44,218 nt of DNA, from positions 1 to 44,218 of the forward strand of contig SSFP01000076.1 of assembly GCA_008015455.1 (NCBI GenBank). The letters run 5' to 3'. Below the pieces are notes generated by a model, which ran no database searches, was not told where the DNA came from, and saw only the letters and a list, made by a program, of their open reading frames with translations. Shown in pieces: positions 31,655 through 40,912 of this stretch; within the stretch, counting starts at the first letter, position 1; each line of letters opens with the position of its first letter. A program made the translations under genes and the position numbers. Source of the stretch: Polynucleobacter sp. Lineage in GTDB: Bacteria; Pseudomonadota; Gammaproteobacteria; Burkholderiales; Burkholderiaceae.

Positions 31655-33018
31655 GATGGATGCTTCATCAGATATTCGATTTCTGATACTTTAACTGGTA
31701 CATCACGGCTCATTAATTCACATTCGGCAGATGTGACCAAAGCATCATCTTCAATCCTGATGCCAATATCCCAGTATTGAGGATCAATATCATCAGATTT
31801 TCTAATATAAATACCTGGTTCAATCGTGAGAACCATGTTTTCTTGAAGTGAACGCCAAGGTTGTGGCGAGGACTTGCTGCTAGGCTCTCGATAAGAACCG
31901 ACATCATGAACATCCATGCCTAACCAGTGACTAGTTCTATGCATGTAAAAACGTTGATAAGCTTTTGTTTCAATCGCGTTATCGACACTACCAATCGTTT
32001 GTCGATTAATTAAACCTAGGTCGAGCAAACCTTGAGTAATGATCTTCAGGGCTGCATCATGAGGAGCTTGGAAATCGTAGCCAATCTTCGTCACAGCAAT
32101 GGCTGCTTCTTGAGCTGCTAGAACGATCTCGTAGACTGCTTTTTGCGCGGGACTAAATTGTCCGTTAATAGGAAAGGTTCGAGTGATATCAGAGGCGTAC
32201 CCGTCTAACTCGCAACCTGCATCAATTAAGCATAAATCACCATCTTTTAATTCTGCATTGCCTGCGCGATGATGAAGTACGCAAGCATTGGCGCCGCTCG
32301 CGACAATGCTGTTATAGGCAACACTTTGAGCCCCTGCGTGCCGGAATGCATGAAGTAATTCGGCTTCTAAGTGATATTCGCGCAAACCAGCACGAGAGCT
32401 TTGCATGGCTCTCATATGGCCTTGTGCTGCGATCTTGCCAGCTTGGTGCATGATTTGAATTTCATGAGCATCTTTGAAAAGTCTCATCTCATGAATGATT
32501 GTTTCAATATCAAATAATGCAGCAGGACTTGTTAAGCCTATGCGAGATTGAGACTTCACTTGAGCTAACCAATTTTGGAGTTGTTGATTTTGCTCAGCGG
32601 TATTGCTAAGACGGGCATACACCGCTGACTGGTTGCTTAGATACTCAGGGAGTTTTTGGTTGATTTCGGTATTAGCAAAAGCTACATCAATGCCTAAAGT
32701 TGAAGGTGCTGTTTCGGGACCTAATCGCCAACCATCCCAGATTTCTCGTTCAAGATCTTTGGGGCGGCAAAATAAAATGGATTGAGAGCTTTCTTTACTA
32801 ACCACCATCACCAATGTGGCACCCGGCTCACTAAAGCCAGTTAGATAGTAAAAATCAGAATCATGGCGATAAGGAAAATCGCTATCTCGGTTGCGATATT
32901 TTTCACCAGCAGTTTCAAGAATGACAACGCCTTGCCCACTTTGATGTCGAATACTTTGCGCTAGACGAGTGCGTCTGCTGGCATAAATATCTCGAGGAAA
33001 TTCCGGCGTTTGAATCAT
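31651..33018 (-). CDS. pepP: Xaa-Pro aminopeptidase P
   Basis: 455 aa; DSDFYYLTGFSEPGATLVM, LIDAGCELDGYASDITRTFPINGQF, HRTSHWLGMDVHDVG, LTIEPGIYI. Confidence 0.95.
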   Translation of the reverse strand: MIQTPEFPRDIYASRRTRLAQSIRHQSGQGVVILETAGEKYRNRDSDFPYRHDSDFYYLTGFSEPGATLVMVVSKESSQSILFCRPKDLEREIWDGWRLGPETAPSTLGIDVAFANTEINQKLPEYLSNQSAVYARLSNTAEQNQQLQNWLAQVKSQSRIGLTSPAALFDIETIIHEMRLFKDAHEIQIMHQAGKIAAQGHMRAMQSSRAGLREYHLEAELLHAFRHAGAQSVAYNSIVASGANACVLHHRAGNAELKDGDLCLIDAGCELDGYASDITRTFPINGQFSPAQKAVYEIVLAAQEAAIAVTKIGYDFQAPHDAALKIITQGLLDLGLINRQTIGSVDNAIETKAYQRFYMHRTSHWLGMDVHDVGSYREPSSKSSPQPWRSLQENMVLTIEPGIYIRKSDDIDPQYWDIGIRIEDDALVTSAECELMSRDVPVKVSEIEYLMKHPS

Positions 33019-33020
33019 TT

Positions 33021-33719
33021 CTATTTATTAAGTTCAGCTAATCGTTCGGGTGTACCAACATCAACCCACATAACATCTAATAATTCACCCATGACTTGTT
33101 GGGTTGCCATCGCTTGCCTTAAAAGGGGTGCTAGCTTGGCGACATCTCCTATCTTAATACCATTTAGTAAGTCTTGGTGGTAGATGCCGGCGCCTGAGAA
33201 TGTGTAACTTTGGTTGCTTGCTTTATCACTCACGATACCCTGATCTAAACCAAAATCCCCATCTGGATGATGGCTAGGATTTTGTATTAAAAATAGATAA
33301 GCCAATATCTTTTGTGGACTTTGTCGAAGGGTCTCAACAATTTCTTGAATTTTGGCAAAAGGAAATTCAGGACAAAAAACATCGCCATTAATAGCAAAGA
33401 AGTAGTCCTGAATTTTCATGAGAGCCATACCTTGCCTCAGCCCGCCGGCTGTTTCAAGCGCTGTATTTTCAGCTGATAGCTGGATATGTAGTTGTGGGAA
33501 ATTGGCTGACGCCACGTGAGCCACAATTTGTTCGCCTAACCAAGCATGATTAATCACAATCTCTTGAGCACCATTAGCCGATAAATGATGAAGGTGCCAA
33601 TCAATTAAAGCTTGCCCTTGAACTTTTAGAAGTGGTTTGGGTGTGTGATCAGTTAATGGGCGCATTCTTTCCCCGCGACCAGCCGCTAGAACCATGCAGG
33701 GAATTTGAATGTGAGCCAT
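33021..33719 (-). CDS. murU: Nucleotidyltransferase, MurU-like (N-acetylmuramate alpha-1-phosphate uridylyltransferase)
   Basis: 232 aa; MVLAAGRGERMRPLTDHTPKPLLKV; paired with the amgK-like kinase. Confidence 0.85.
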   Translation of the reverse strand: MAHIQIPCMVLAAGRGERMRPLTDHTPKPLLKVQGQALIDWHLHHLSANGAQEIVINHAWLGEQIVAHVASANFPQLHIQLSAENTALETAGGLRQGMALMKIQDYFFAINGDVFCPEFPFAKIQEIVETLRQSPQKILAYLFLIQNPSHHPDGDFGLDQGIVSDKASNQSYTFSGAGIYHQDLLNGIKIGDVAKLAPLLRQAMATQQVMGELLDVMWVDVGTPERLAELNK

Positions 33720-33721
33720 CG

Positions 33722-34747
33722 TCAGAAAGTTAAGCCGTCAGGATGATCTATTCCTTCAATACGATCTAAAAGACGTACTAAAGGTTTGAGTTGGATGTAT
33801 CGTTCAGCCACTTTTCTGGTGTATTTAAAGACCAAAGGCATATCCTTGAGATAACCGTCTTTTCCATCTCGGTGGTAAAGACGGGCAAAGATACCCAAAA
33901 CTTTTAGATGGCGCTGTAAACCCATCCACTCGAAATCTCGATAGAACTCACCAAATTCATGTTGAACAGGTAAGCCCGCTTTTCTAGCCATATCCCAATA
34001 TCGAATGAGCCAATCCATTTGCTCAGGCTCTTCCCATTCGATATAAGCATCTCTAAATAGAGAGGCTAAATCGTAAGTAATGGGGCCATACACGGCATCC
34101 TGAAAATCCAAAATGCCTGGGTTATTTGATTCAGTCACCATTAAATTGCGGCTGTGATAGTCCCGGTGAACAAAAACAGGGGCTTGAGCGAGGTTATTTT
34201 CAAGAATGAGACTAAAAACCTTCGCCAAATCCTGCTTTTCTGCTTCGCTCAGCGTCAGTTGGAGATGTTTACCTAAATACCACTCTGGAAATAGGTCTAA
34301 TTCGCGCTGTAATAGGGCTTGGTCGTAATTGGGGATCTGCCCAGGCTTGGATGCTAGCTGAATCTTAATCAGTGCGCTGGAGGCATCTTGATACAGTTTG
34401 GGGGCTGAATCTGGATTTAATGCTGAAAGATAGGTTTGATGACCTAAATCTGAAAGCAACAGGAAGCCTTTTTCAATGTCAGCCTCCAAAACTGTTGGAA
34501 CATTGACCCCTGATTGCCCCAGCAAGCCTGCTATATGGATAAATGGGCGGGTATCTTCTTGTGGCGGAGGGGCATCCATCACGATAAAACTCTTGTTTTG
34601 ACCGTTTTGACTCGCTAAAACTCTAAAGTAACGCCTAAAACTGGCATCGCTTGAGGCAGGATGGGTGGAACTTAGGTCAATAGACCACTTGGTAGCCAAA
34701 GTGGCTAACCAATTATTTAATTCAGATAAGCGGTTATCAGTCTTCAT
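33722..34747 (-). CDS. amgK: Aminoglycoside-phosphotransferase-like sugar kinase, AmgK-like
   Basis: FVHRDYHSRNLMV and ILDFQDAVYGPITYDLASLFRDAY; start set at MKTDNRLSEL (34747), the upstream ORF start (34768) is less likely. Confidence 0.87.
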   Translation of the reverse strand: MKTDNRLSELNNWLATLATKWSIDLSSTHPASSDASFRRYFRVLASQNGQNKSFIVMDAPPPQEDTRPFIHIAGLLGQSGVNVPTVLEADIEKGFLLLSDLGHQTYLSALNPDSAPKLYQDASSALIKIQLASKPGQIPNYDQALLQRELDLFPEWYLGKHLQLTLSEAEKQDLAKVFSLILENNLAQAPVFVHRDYHSRNLMVTESNNPGILDFQDAVYGPITYDLASLFRDAYIEWEEPEQMDWLIRYWDMARKAGLPVQHEFGEFYRDFEWMGLQRHLKVLGIFARLYHRDGKDGYLKDMPLVFKYTRKVAERYIQLKPLVRLLDRIEGIDHPDGLTF

Positions 34748-34754
34748 GGATTCG

Positions 34755-34761
34755 TATAATA
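34755..34761. promoter_or_regulatory. Shared divergent -10 element between amgK and lptD
   Basis: TATAAT on + (34755-34760); minus strand reads TATTAT over 34761-34756; only 30 bp separate the two start codons. Confidence 0.5.
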
Positions 34762-34777
34762 AAAGCACTTAAGTCAT

Positions 34778-37126
34778 ATGCCTAAAACTTTTATTGCTCC
34801 GAGCCTGATTCTCGATCGAAAAAGCCCGCTAATCAAGCAATTGTTAGTGGGTGTTTCTGTATCTTTATTTGCTGCCAATGGCGCAGTTGCACAAGAGCCG
34901 ACTGAAGTTCCAGATGAGACGTTAAAACTTCGATTAGAAGATCAATTACTCGTGCGCCCGGTTGTACCTGATGATCAGTCACCAACATTTACATCCTCTA
35001 AGAAGTTAGAGGGCGTGATGGATCGCCAAATGCGCTTGGAAGGTGATGCTGTCATTCGTAGAAGTCGCACGGTCATTAAGGGTGACACGATTGTGTATGA
35101 CCCTGACACTGACATTGTTGATATTGATGGCAATGCTACTTTGCTGAAGGACTCGACTTACTTTAAGGGGACCAAGGCAAAGTTAAGGGTGGATGCACAA
35201 GAAGGTTGGATTGATCAGCCTGATTACGAGTTAAGAGATATTGGTGGATTTGGTCATGCTAATCGGGTGGACTTTAAAGAAGACAATGAATTTGAGTTGG
35301 ACAAGTTAACTTACAGTACATGTCGACCAGATAACCTCGATTGGTATTTAGCTGCCAGCCGTATGGATGTTGAGCAAGATACAAAATCAGCTGTTGGTAC
35401 CAATGCTGTTTTACATTTTTTCAACGTCCCTGTTTTATATACCCCTGTATTTGCATTACCGGTCGGCTCTGAGCGCCGCTCAGGATTCTTGTCTCCCACC
35501 TATGGTACGGTGAGTCGCGGTGGTGTTAAAGGTTGGGATATCACAGTTCCTTACTACGTCAACATCGCACCTAATCGCGATATGACTTTATTCCCTCGAT
35601 ATATTGAGGGTCGTGGTGAACAGTTAGGTACAGAATTCCGTTACCTAGATCGTCAATATTCTGGCGTTGTGACAGCAGAGTCATTGGATGATGCTGCATA
35701 CGGAAAGAATCGCTGGGCATTTAGTCTTAAGCATACGCAAAACCTAGCCACTGGTTTAGTGGGATATACCGACTTTAGTAAAGTTTCTGACAACCTTTAC
35801 GTTGATGATTTAGGTAAGAGTTTGAATGGTGTGATTAATCGCCAATTCAATCAGGAGGTAGGTGCTCGATATAACTATGCCGGTTGGAATATTTTGACGC
35901 GTGTACAAAATTTCCAAACTCTTCAACCTGATCCTAACAATCAAGTTGTTTTGCCATATGACCGTGAGCCGCAAGTTAATGCTAAGTATGTTCGTAACAA
36001 TTGGAATGGCTTAAATTTCTCATTTGAGTCAGATGCCACTAGATTTACCTATAAAGGTTTATCAAGTATTGATCGAACATTTAGTGCTGGTAACCGTGCT
36101 TATGCTGTGACATCAGTGGCTAAACCTTTTATGACCCCAGGTTATTACCTAACACCTAAGGTCACTTTGAGATCGACTCAATATACGGTTGATCCGTTTC
36201 CAGGTCAGCCTGATTTAAACCGCAATGTGACTTTGCCAACCTTTAGTTTGGACTCTGGTTTAGTGCTTGAGCGTGATGCTTTAGAGCTCACCAGCCTATT
36301 TAATCGAAATATTCTGATGACACTAGAACCTAGGGCGTTCTATGTTTACACCCCATACAGGTATCAAGCGAATCTACCGCTATTTGATACTGGTGATGCT
36401 GGTTTTGGTATTTCACAGATCTTTAGTGAAAACACTTTCTCAGGTAACGATCGTATTGCTGATAACAATAAGGTTACTTTTGGTGTGACCTCTCGAGTGC
36501 TAGATGCCGATACGGGGATTGAACGTTTGCGTGCAGTGTTGGCTCAGCGTATTGATATGGAAGGTCAGCGTGTCACCTTAACAAGTCAGCCACAAGCTCA
36601 ATCTAAACGATCAGATTTACTGGCAGGCTTATCAACCCGTTTAGTGGGTAACTTTAACTTAGATGGTTTGTTGCAATACAACGAACAAATTAGTAAGTTG
36701 GTGCAACAAAGTGTGACTGCTAGTTATCGTCCAGAAGTGAGAAAGTTATTAAACTTAAGTTATAAGCGCACAGTGGACACATATAACCGTGCAACGACTG
36801 ACCAGTATGAGGCATCCGGTCAGTGGCCAATTACTCGTCAGTGGTATGGCGTTGCAAGATATAACTTTGACTTAATCTCCAATCGCGTTTTAAACCGAGT
36901 GGCTGGTCTTGAGTATGATGCTGACTGTTGGGTGATGCGTTTGGTTCAACGTCGTTATCAAAATACTTCAGTGATGGCGACCTCAGAAATTTATATGCAA
37001 ATTGATTTCAAAGGATTCTCAGGTTTTGGTAATAACTCCATCGACCTAATTCGTTTTAATATTCCTGGCTATGAACCAGTGAGCCCTAACCCTGCCCCAA
37101 TTTCACCATTTGAAAGTTACGAATGA
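34778..37126 (+). CDS. lptD: LPS-assembly protein LptD
   Basis: 782 aa; signal peptide, OstA-like region (VIRRSRTVIKGDTIVYD), YSTCRPDNLDWYLAASRM, ERRSGFLSPTYG, C-terminal beta-barrel. Confidence 0.95.
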   Translation: MPKTFIAPSLILDRKSPLIKQLLVGVSVSLFAANGAVAQEPTEVPDETLKLRLEDQLLVRPVVPDDQSPTFTSSKKLEGVMDRQMRLEGDAVIRRSRTVIKGDTIVYDPDTDIVDIDGNATLLKDSTYFKGTKAKLRVDAQEGWIDQPDYELRDIGGFGHANRVDFKEDNEFELDKLTYSTCRPDNLDWYLAASRMDVEQDTKSAVGTNAVLHFFNVPVLYTPVFALPVGSERRSGFLSPTYGTVSRGGVKGWDITVPYYVNIAPNRDMTLFPRYIEGRGEQLGTEFRYLDRQYSGVVTAESLDDAAYGKNRWAFSLKHTQNLATGLVGYTDFSKVSDNLYVDDLGKSLNGVINRQFNQEVGARYNYAGWNILTRVQNFQTLQPDPNNQVVLPYDREPQVNAKYVRNNWNGLNFSFESDATRFTYKGLSSIDRTFSAGNRAYAVTSVAKPFMTPGYYLTPKVTLRSTQYTVDPFPGQPDLNRNVTLPTFSLDSGLVLERDALELTSLFNRNILMTLEPRAFYVYTPYRYQANLPLFDTGDAGFGISQIFSENTFSGNDRIADNNKVTFGVTSRVLDADTGIERLRAVLAQRIDMEGQRVTLTSQPQAQSKRSDLLAGLSTRLVGNFNLDGLLQYNEQISKLVQQSVTASYRPEVRKLLNLSYKRTVDTYNRATTDQYEASGQWPITRQWYGVARYNFDLISNRVLNRVAGLEYDADCWVMRLVQRRYQNTSVMATSEIYMQIDFKGFSGFGNNSIDLIRFNIPGYEPVSPNPAPISPFESYE

Positions 37127-38451
37127 AGCTAACTAAAATTATTTTTTGTGCTGTTGGTTTTGCTTTCCTTAGCAATAGTGTTGTTGCTCAAAAATCTAGT
37201 CAGGCAATTGATCAGGTGGTTGCGGTTGTTGACACTAATTTAATTACAAAAGTTGAGTTAGATAGGCGTATAGCATTAATTGAAAAACAATTTAAAGCAG
37301 CTAATCGCCAGTTGCCTCCCGCTCCAGAACTTAGAAAACAGGTTCTTGAAAGATTAATTATTGAGCAGGTTCAACAAAATATCGCTAAAGAGCAGGGTTT
37401 AAAAGTTGTTGATTCAGAATTGGATCGTATTCTTGCCACCATCATTTCTCAAAGTAAGTTATCTGAAAAAGAATTTAAAGCTAAATTAGAAAAAGAAGGC
37501 ACATCTTGGACTAGATACAAAGAAGATCTACGCAAAGAGGTGGTTATTGCAAGACTCAGAGAGCGTGATGTTGATGCAAGAGTTCGTGTCAGCGAAGCAG
37601 AGATTGATAATTTTATTGCCGATCAAAATAGAGGTAAGTCTAGCCAAGAGCAAGTGAATGAAATTTATTTGGCGCAGTTGGTGGTGGCACTCCCAAGTAG
37701 TGGGTCTGATTCAGATGTTGCTACCATCCGCGAAAAAGCGGAATCTCTTTTAAAGCAGGCTAATTTAGAAAAAGATTTTTTGGCATTTAGTAAGCGTCTT
37801 GCTGTGGCTGGTTCGGGTATTCGTTTTGAAGATCTTGGCTACCGTCCATTAGAACGTTTGCCGCAGTTATTGGTTGATGCGACAGCTAATCTTTCCGTTA
37901 ATCAAGTGGTGCCAAAGCTATTACAAAGTGGCGCTGGATTTCATATTGTTAAATTGATGGATCGCAAAGGTTCTTCAAATTCATCAACAAAAACTGCTGA
38001 TATATCTGTAACGCAAACACAGGCAAAACACATTTTGTTAAAACATAGACCTGGAGTTACCGACCAAGAGCTTCAGCGTCGTTTAAATGGTTTTAAAGAT
38101 CAAATTAGAATTAAAACGGCTGATTTTTCTCAATTAGCCAAAAAGCACTCTGAAGATGGTAGCGCTCCAAATGGAGGGTTATTGGGTTGGATGTCACCTG
38201 GAGAATTGGTCCCTGAGTTTGAGCAAGCCATGAATCGTTTGGCTGTTGGCGAGGTTAGTGCACCCGTAAGAACAGAATTTGGTTGGCATTTAATTGAAGT
38301 TGTTGAAAGACGTAATGCAAAGATTTCCTCGGATAAGCAAAGAGATCAAGCTCGCGCAATTTTGAGAGAGAGAAAATTAGAGCAGGCTTATGAGGATTGG
38401 TTAAGGCAAATTCGAGATAGTGCAACTGTAGAGACTCGTCTGCTAGATTAA
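37123..38451 (+). CDS. surA: Periplasmic chaperone / peptidylprolyl isomerase SurA
   Basis: 442 aa; SurA N-terminal region and parvulin domain HILLKHRPGV...KKHSEDGSAPNGGLLGWMSPGELVPEFEQAM. Confidence 0.94.
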   Translation: MKLTKIIFCAVGFAFLSNSVVAQKSSQAIDQVVAVVDTNLITKVELDRRIALIEKQFKAANRQLPPAPELRKQVLERLIIEQVQQNIAKEQGLKVVDSELDRILATIISQSKLSEKEFKAKLEKEGTSWTRYKEDLRKEVVIARLRERDVDARVRVSEAEIDNFIADQNRGKSSQEQVNEIYLAQLVVALPSSGSDSDVATIREKAESLLKQANLEKDFLAFSKRLAVAGSGIRFEDLGYRPLERLPQLLVDATANLSVNQVVPKLLQSGAGFHIVKLMDRKGSSNSSTKTADISVTQTQAKHILLKHRPGVTDQELQRRLNGFKDQIRIKTADFSQLAKKHSEDGSAPNGGLLGWMSPGELVPEFEQAMNRLAVGEVSAPVRTEFGWHLIEVVERRNAKISSDKQRDQARAILRERKLEQAYEDWLRQIRDSATVETRLLD

Positions 38452-38453
38452 TT

Positions 38454-39422
38454 ATGATTCATCTTGCCTTAACCACAGGGGAGCCTGCAGGCATCGGTCC
38501 TGAGATTAGCGTTAAGGCAGCGCAGCAGTTTTTAAACGAGCACCCTGAGGTGGTGATCCATCTCGTTGGCGATCAAACCCTGCTCGGCTCTGGTTCTGAA
38601 AGATTGAGGATTGAACATTGCCCTTTGGAAGAGGCTGTTGCTCCAGGGCAACTCAATGTAAAAAATGCCTCTTATGTGATTGCTACTCTGGATCATGCAA
38701 TTGATGGTTGTTTGTCAGGAATCTATCAAGCGATGGTGACTGCTCCAGTTCAAAAGAGTGTGATTGCAGATTCAGGAATTTCTTTCACAGGACACACGGA
38801 ATACTTGGCTGAGCGTTGCCAGATTCCTTTGGTGGTCATGATGTTGTGTGGCCAACCAGTTTTTCAGTCACCCCTATTGCCAGACCAGTTACGAGTTGCA
38901 TTGGTCACAACTCATATGCCCTTAAGAGAGGTGCCTAATTTTTTATCTCAAGAGCTTATTCAAGATACAGTCAAAATTGTTGAGCGTGATTTGAGAATAA
39001 GATTCAGTATTCCTAAACCCATGATTTATGTCACGGGTTTGAATCCGCACGCAGGAGAGTCTGGTCATCTTGGTAGAGAAGAGATGGACATCATTGGGCC
39101 AGCAATTAAAGCTATGCAAGCTGAGGGTTATAGTTTGGTGGGTCCATTGCCTGGAGATACGATATTTAGCCCTCAAAATTTAAAGCAAGCGGATGTTATT
39201 TTGGCGATGTCTCATGACCAAGGCTTGGCGCCATTTAAATTTGTCACCTTCGGTGAGGGAGTGAACGTCACCTTAGGTTTGCCCATGATTCGTACATCTG
39301 TTGATCATGGCACTGCATTGAATATCGCAGGTCAAGGGGTTGCTGATATTTCCAGTATGCTCGCAGCTTTAGATCTAGCTCTCAATATGGCAAGGAATAC
39401 ACGTGGCACATCAGGCTCGTAA
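38454..39422 (+). CDS. pdxA: 4-hydroxythreonine-4-phosphate dehydrogenase
   Basis: 322 aa; LTTGEPAGIGPEI, MVTAPVQKSVI, SFTGHTEYLAE, GLNPHAGESGHLGREE, SVDHGTALNIAGQGVAD. Confidence 0.95.
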   Translation: MIHLALTTGEPAGIGPEISVKAAQQFLNEHPEVVIHLVGDQTLLGSGSERLRIEHCPLEEAVAPGQLNVKNASYVIATLDHAIDGCLSGIYQAMVTAPVQKSVIADSGISFTGHTEYLAERCQIPLVVMMLCGQPVFQSPLLPDQLRVALVTTHMPLREVPNFLSQELIQDTVKIVERDLRIRFSIPKPMIYVTGLNPHAGESGHLGREEMDIIGPAIKAMQAEGYSLVGPLPGDTIFSPQNLKQADVILAMSHDQGLAPFKFVTFGEGVNVTLGLPMIRTSVDHGTALNIAGQGVADISSMLAALDLALNMARNTRGTSGS

Positions 39423-40203
39423 AAGATTTGGACAACACTTTTTGGTCGACGATGGGATCATTCATGCCATCGTGAGAGCGATTGAACCTGCTTATAAAGA
39501 TGCTGTGATTGAGATTGGTCCTGGTTTGGGTGCTATGACAAAACCTTTGCTAGCATCCTTAGAGCAAATGGCAGTGGTTGAGCTAGATCGAGATTTAGTG
39601 AAACACTGGCAGTCTGCATCTCTTAGCAACTTAACTATTTTTGAAGCAGATGCTTTGAAGTTTGATTTTCAAGCTTGGGCTAAAGAAGCTAAAGCCAAAA
39701 TCCAAGCAAAGGGTGTTGCAGCTAGAGTCAAGATTGTGGGTAATCTACCCTACAACATTTCATCACCACTTTTATTCCATTTAATGTCAGCTGCTGAATT
39801 TGTTGATGAGCAAGTTTTCATGTTGCAAGCCGAAGTGATTCATCGTATGGTGGCAACTCATAGTGATTCTGAATACAGTCGGTTATCAGTGATGTTGCAA
39901 TCTAGATATCATCTAGAGAATGTATTAGATGTGCCTCCAGAGGCTTTCGATCCTCCACCCAAAGTAGACTCGGCTGTTGTCAAAATGATCCCAAGGAAAG
40001 ATATTGCTTTAACTCCACAGGAGTATGAGTCACTAGCTAGCTTAGTTTCAATGGCGTTCGCGCAAAGACGTAAAGTTCTTAGAAATAATCTATCCGCCGT
40101 GAAAGATCGTTTAGAACTTCCTGATGCTGTTTTATCTTTGAGGGCTCAGGATATCCCTGTAGGGGATTACATTAATTGGGCTTGTAAGCTGGCGCATCAA
40201 TAA
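39403..40203 (+). CDS. rsmA: 16S rRNA (adenine1518/1519-N6)-dimethyltransferase
   Basis: 266 aa from a GTG start overlapping pdxA by 20 nt; KRFGQHFLVDDGII, EIGPGLGAMTKPLL, VGNLPYNISSPLLFHL. Confidence 0.96.
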   Translation: MAHQARKRFGQHFLVDDGIIHAIVRAIEPAYKDAVIEIGPGLGAMTKPLLASLEQMAVVELDRDLVKHWQSASLSNLTIFEADALKFDFQAWAKEAKAKIQAKGVAARVKIVGNLPYNISSPLLFHLMSAAEFVDEQVFMLQAEVIHRMVATHSDSEYSRLSVMLQSRYHLENVLDVPPEAFDPPPKVDSAVVKMIPRKDIALTPQEYESLASLVSMAFAQRRKVLRNNLSAVKDRLELPDAVLSLRAQDIPVGDYINWACKLAHQ

Positions 40204-40912
40204 CGCGCATCTCTGCTTCAATCCAATCTTCAGTCGCTTGGTGAACCTGTCCGGCTGATTTGTCAGCTGAGCTAATAGCGGGTCCAATAGAAACGATAAT
40301 TTTTCCAGGATGCTTTAAGAAGCTATTCTTTGGCCAAAAATGACCAGCATTGTGAGCCACTGGGATCACCCAAGCATTCGTTGCGCTCGCTAAGCGGGCT
40401 CCACCTTTATGGTAGGTGGTTTGTGCGCCAACAGGCGTGCGAGTGCCCTCAGGAAAAATAATGATCCATAAACCCTGAGCTAAATATTTTTTACCTTGAG
40501 ATGTGATCGAAAGAGAAGCTGCTGCACCTTTAGAACGATCAATATGGATCATTCTCAATAAGCCTAAAGCCCAACCAAAGAATGGAATCCAAAGTAATTC
40601 GCGTTTAAAAACAAAGCATAGTTGCTTGGGCATAAACGCTAAAAATGCAATAGTTTCCCAAGCAGACTGGTGCTTGGATAAAAGAATAACGGGTTGATCA
40701 AGCATGGTTTGAATATTTTCCATGCCACGTACTTCGTATTGAATCCCACAGATTTTTTCAGCTAAGAAAACAACCACTTTGTTCCAAACTCGAGCGAGTT
40801 CATAACGTTTGGCGGCACTCATGAATGGAAACGCTAAAAAGCATAAGGTTGCCCAAAACGGTGTAAAAACCAACATGCAAATAAATAGAGCAATCGAACG
40901 AATAAAGGTCAT
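40172..40912 (-). CDS. plsC: 1-acyl-sn-glycerol-3-phosphate acyltransferase
   Basis: 246 aa; LSKHQSAWETIAF (HX4D/E-like acyltransferase motif region) and IIFPEGTRTPVG. Confidence 0.9.
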   Translation of the reverse strand: MTFIRSIALFICMLVFTPFWATLCFLAFPFMSAAKRYELARVWNKVVVFLAEKICGIQYEVRGMENIQTMLDQPVILLSKHQSAWETIAFLAFMPKQLCFVFKRELLWIPFFGWALGLLRMIHIDRSKGAAASLSITSQGKKYLAQGLWIIIFPEGTRTPVGAQTTYHKGGARLASATNAWVIPVAHNAGHFWPKNSFLKHPGKIIVSIGPAISSADKSAGQVHQATEDWIEAEMRVIDAPAYKPN

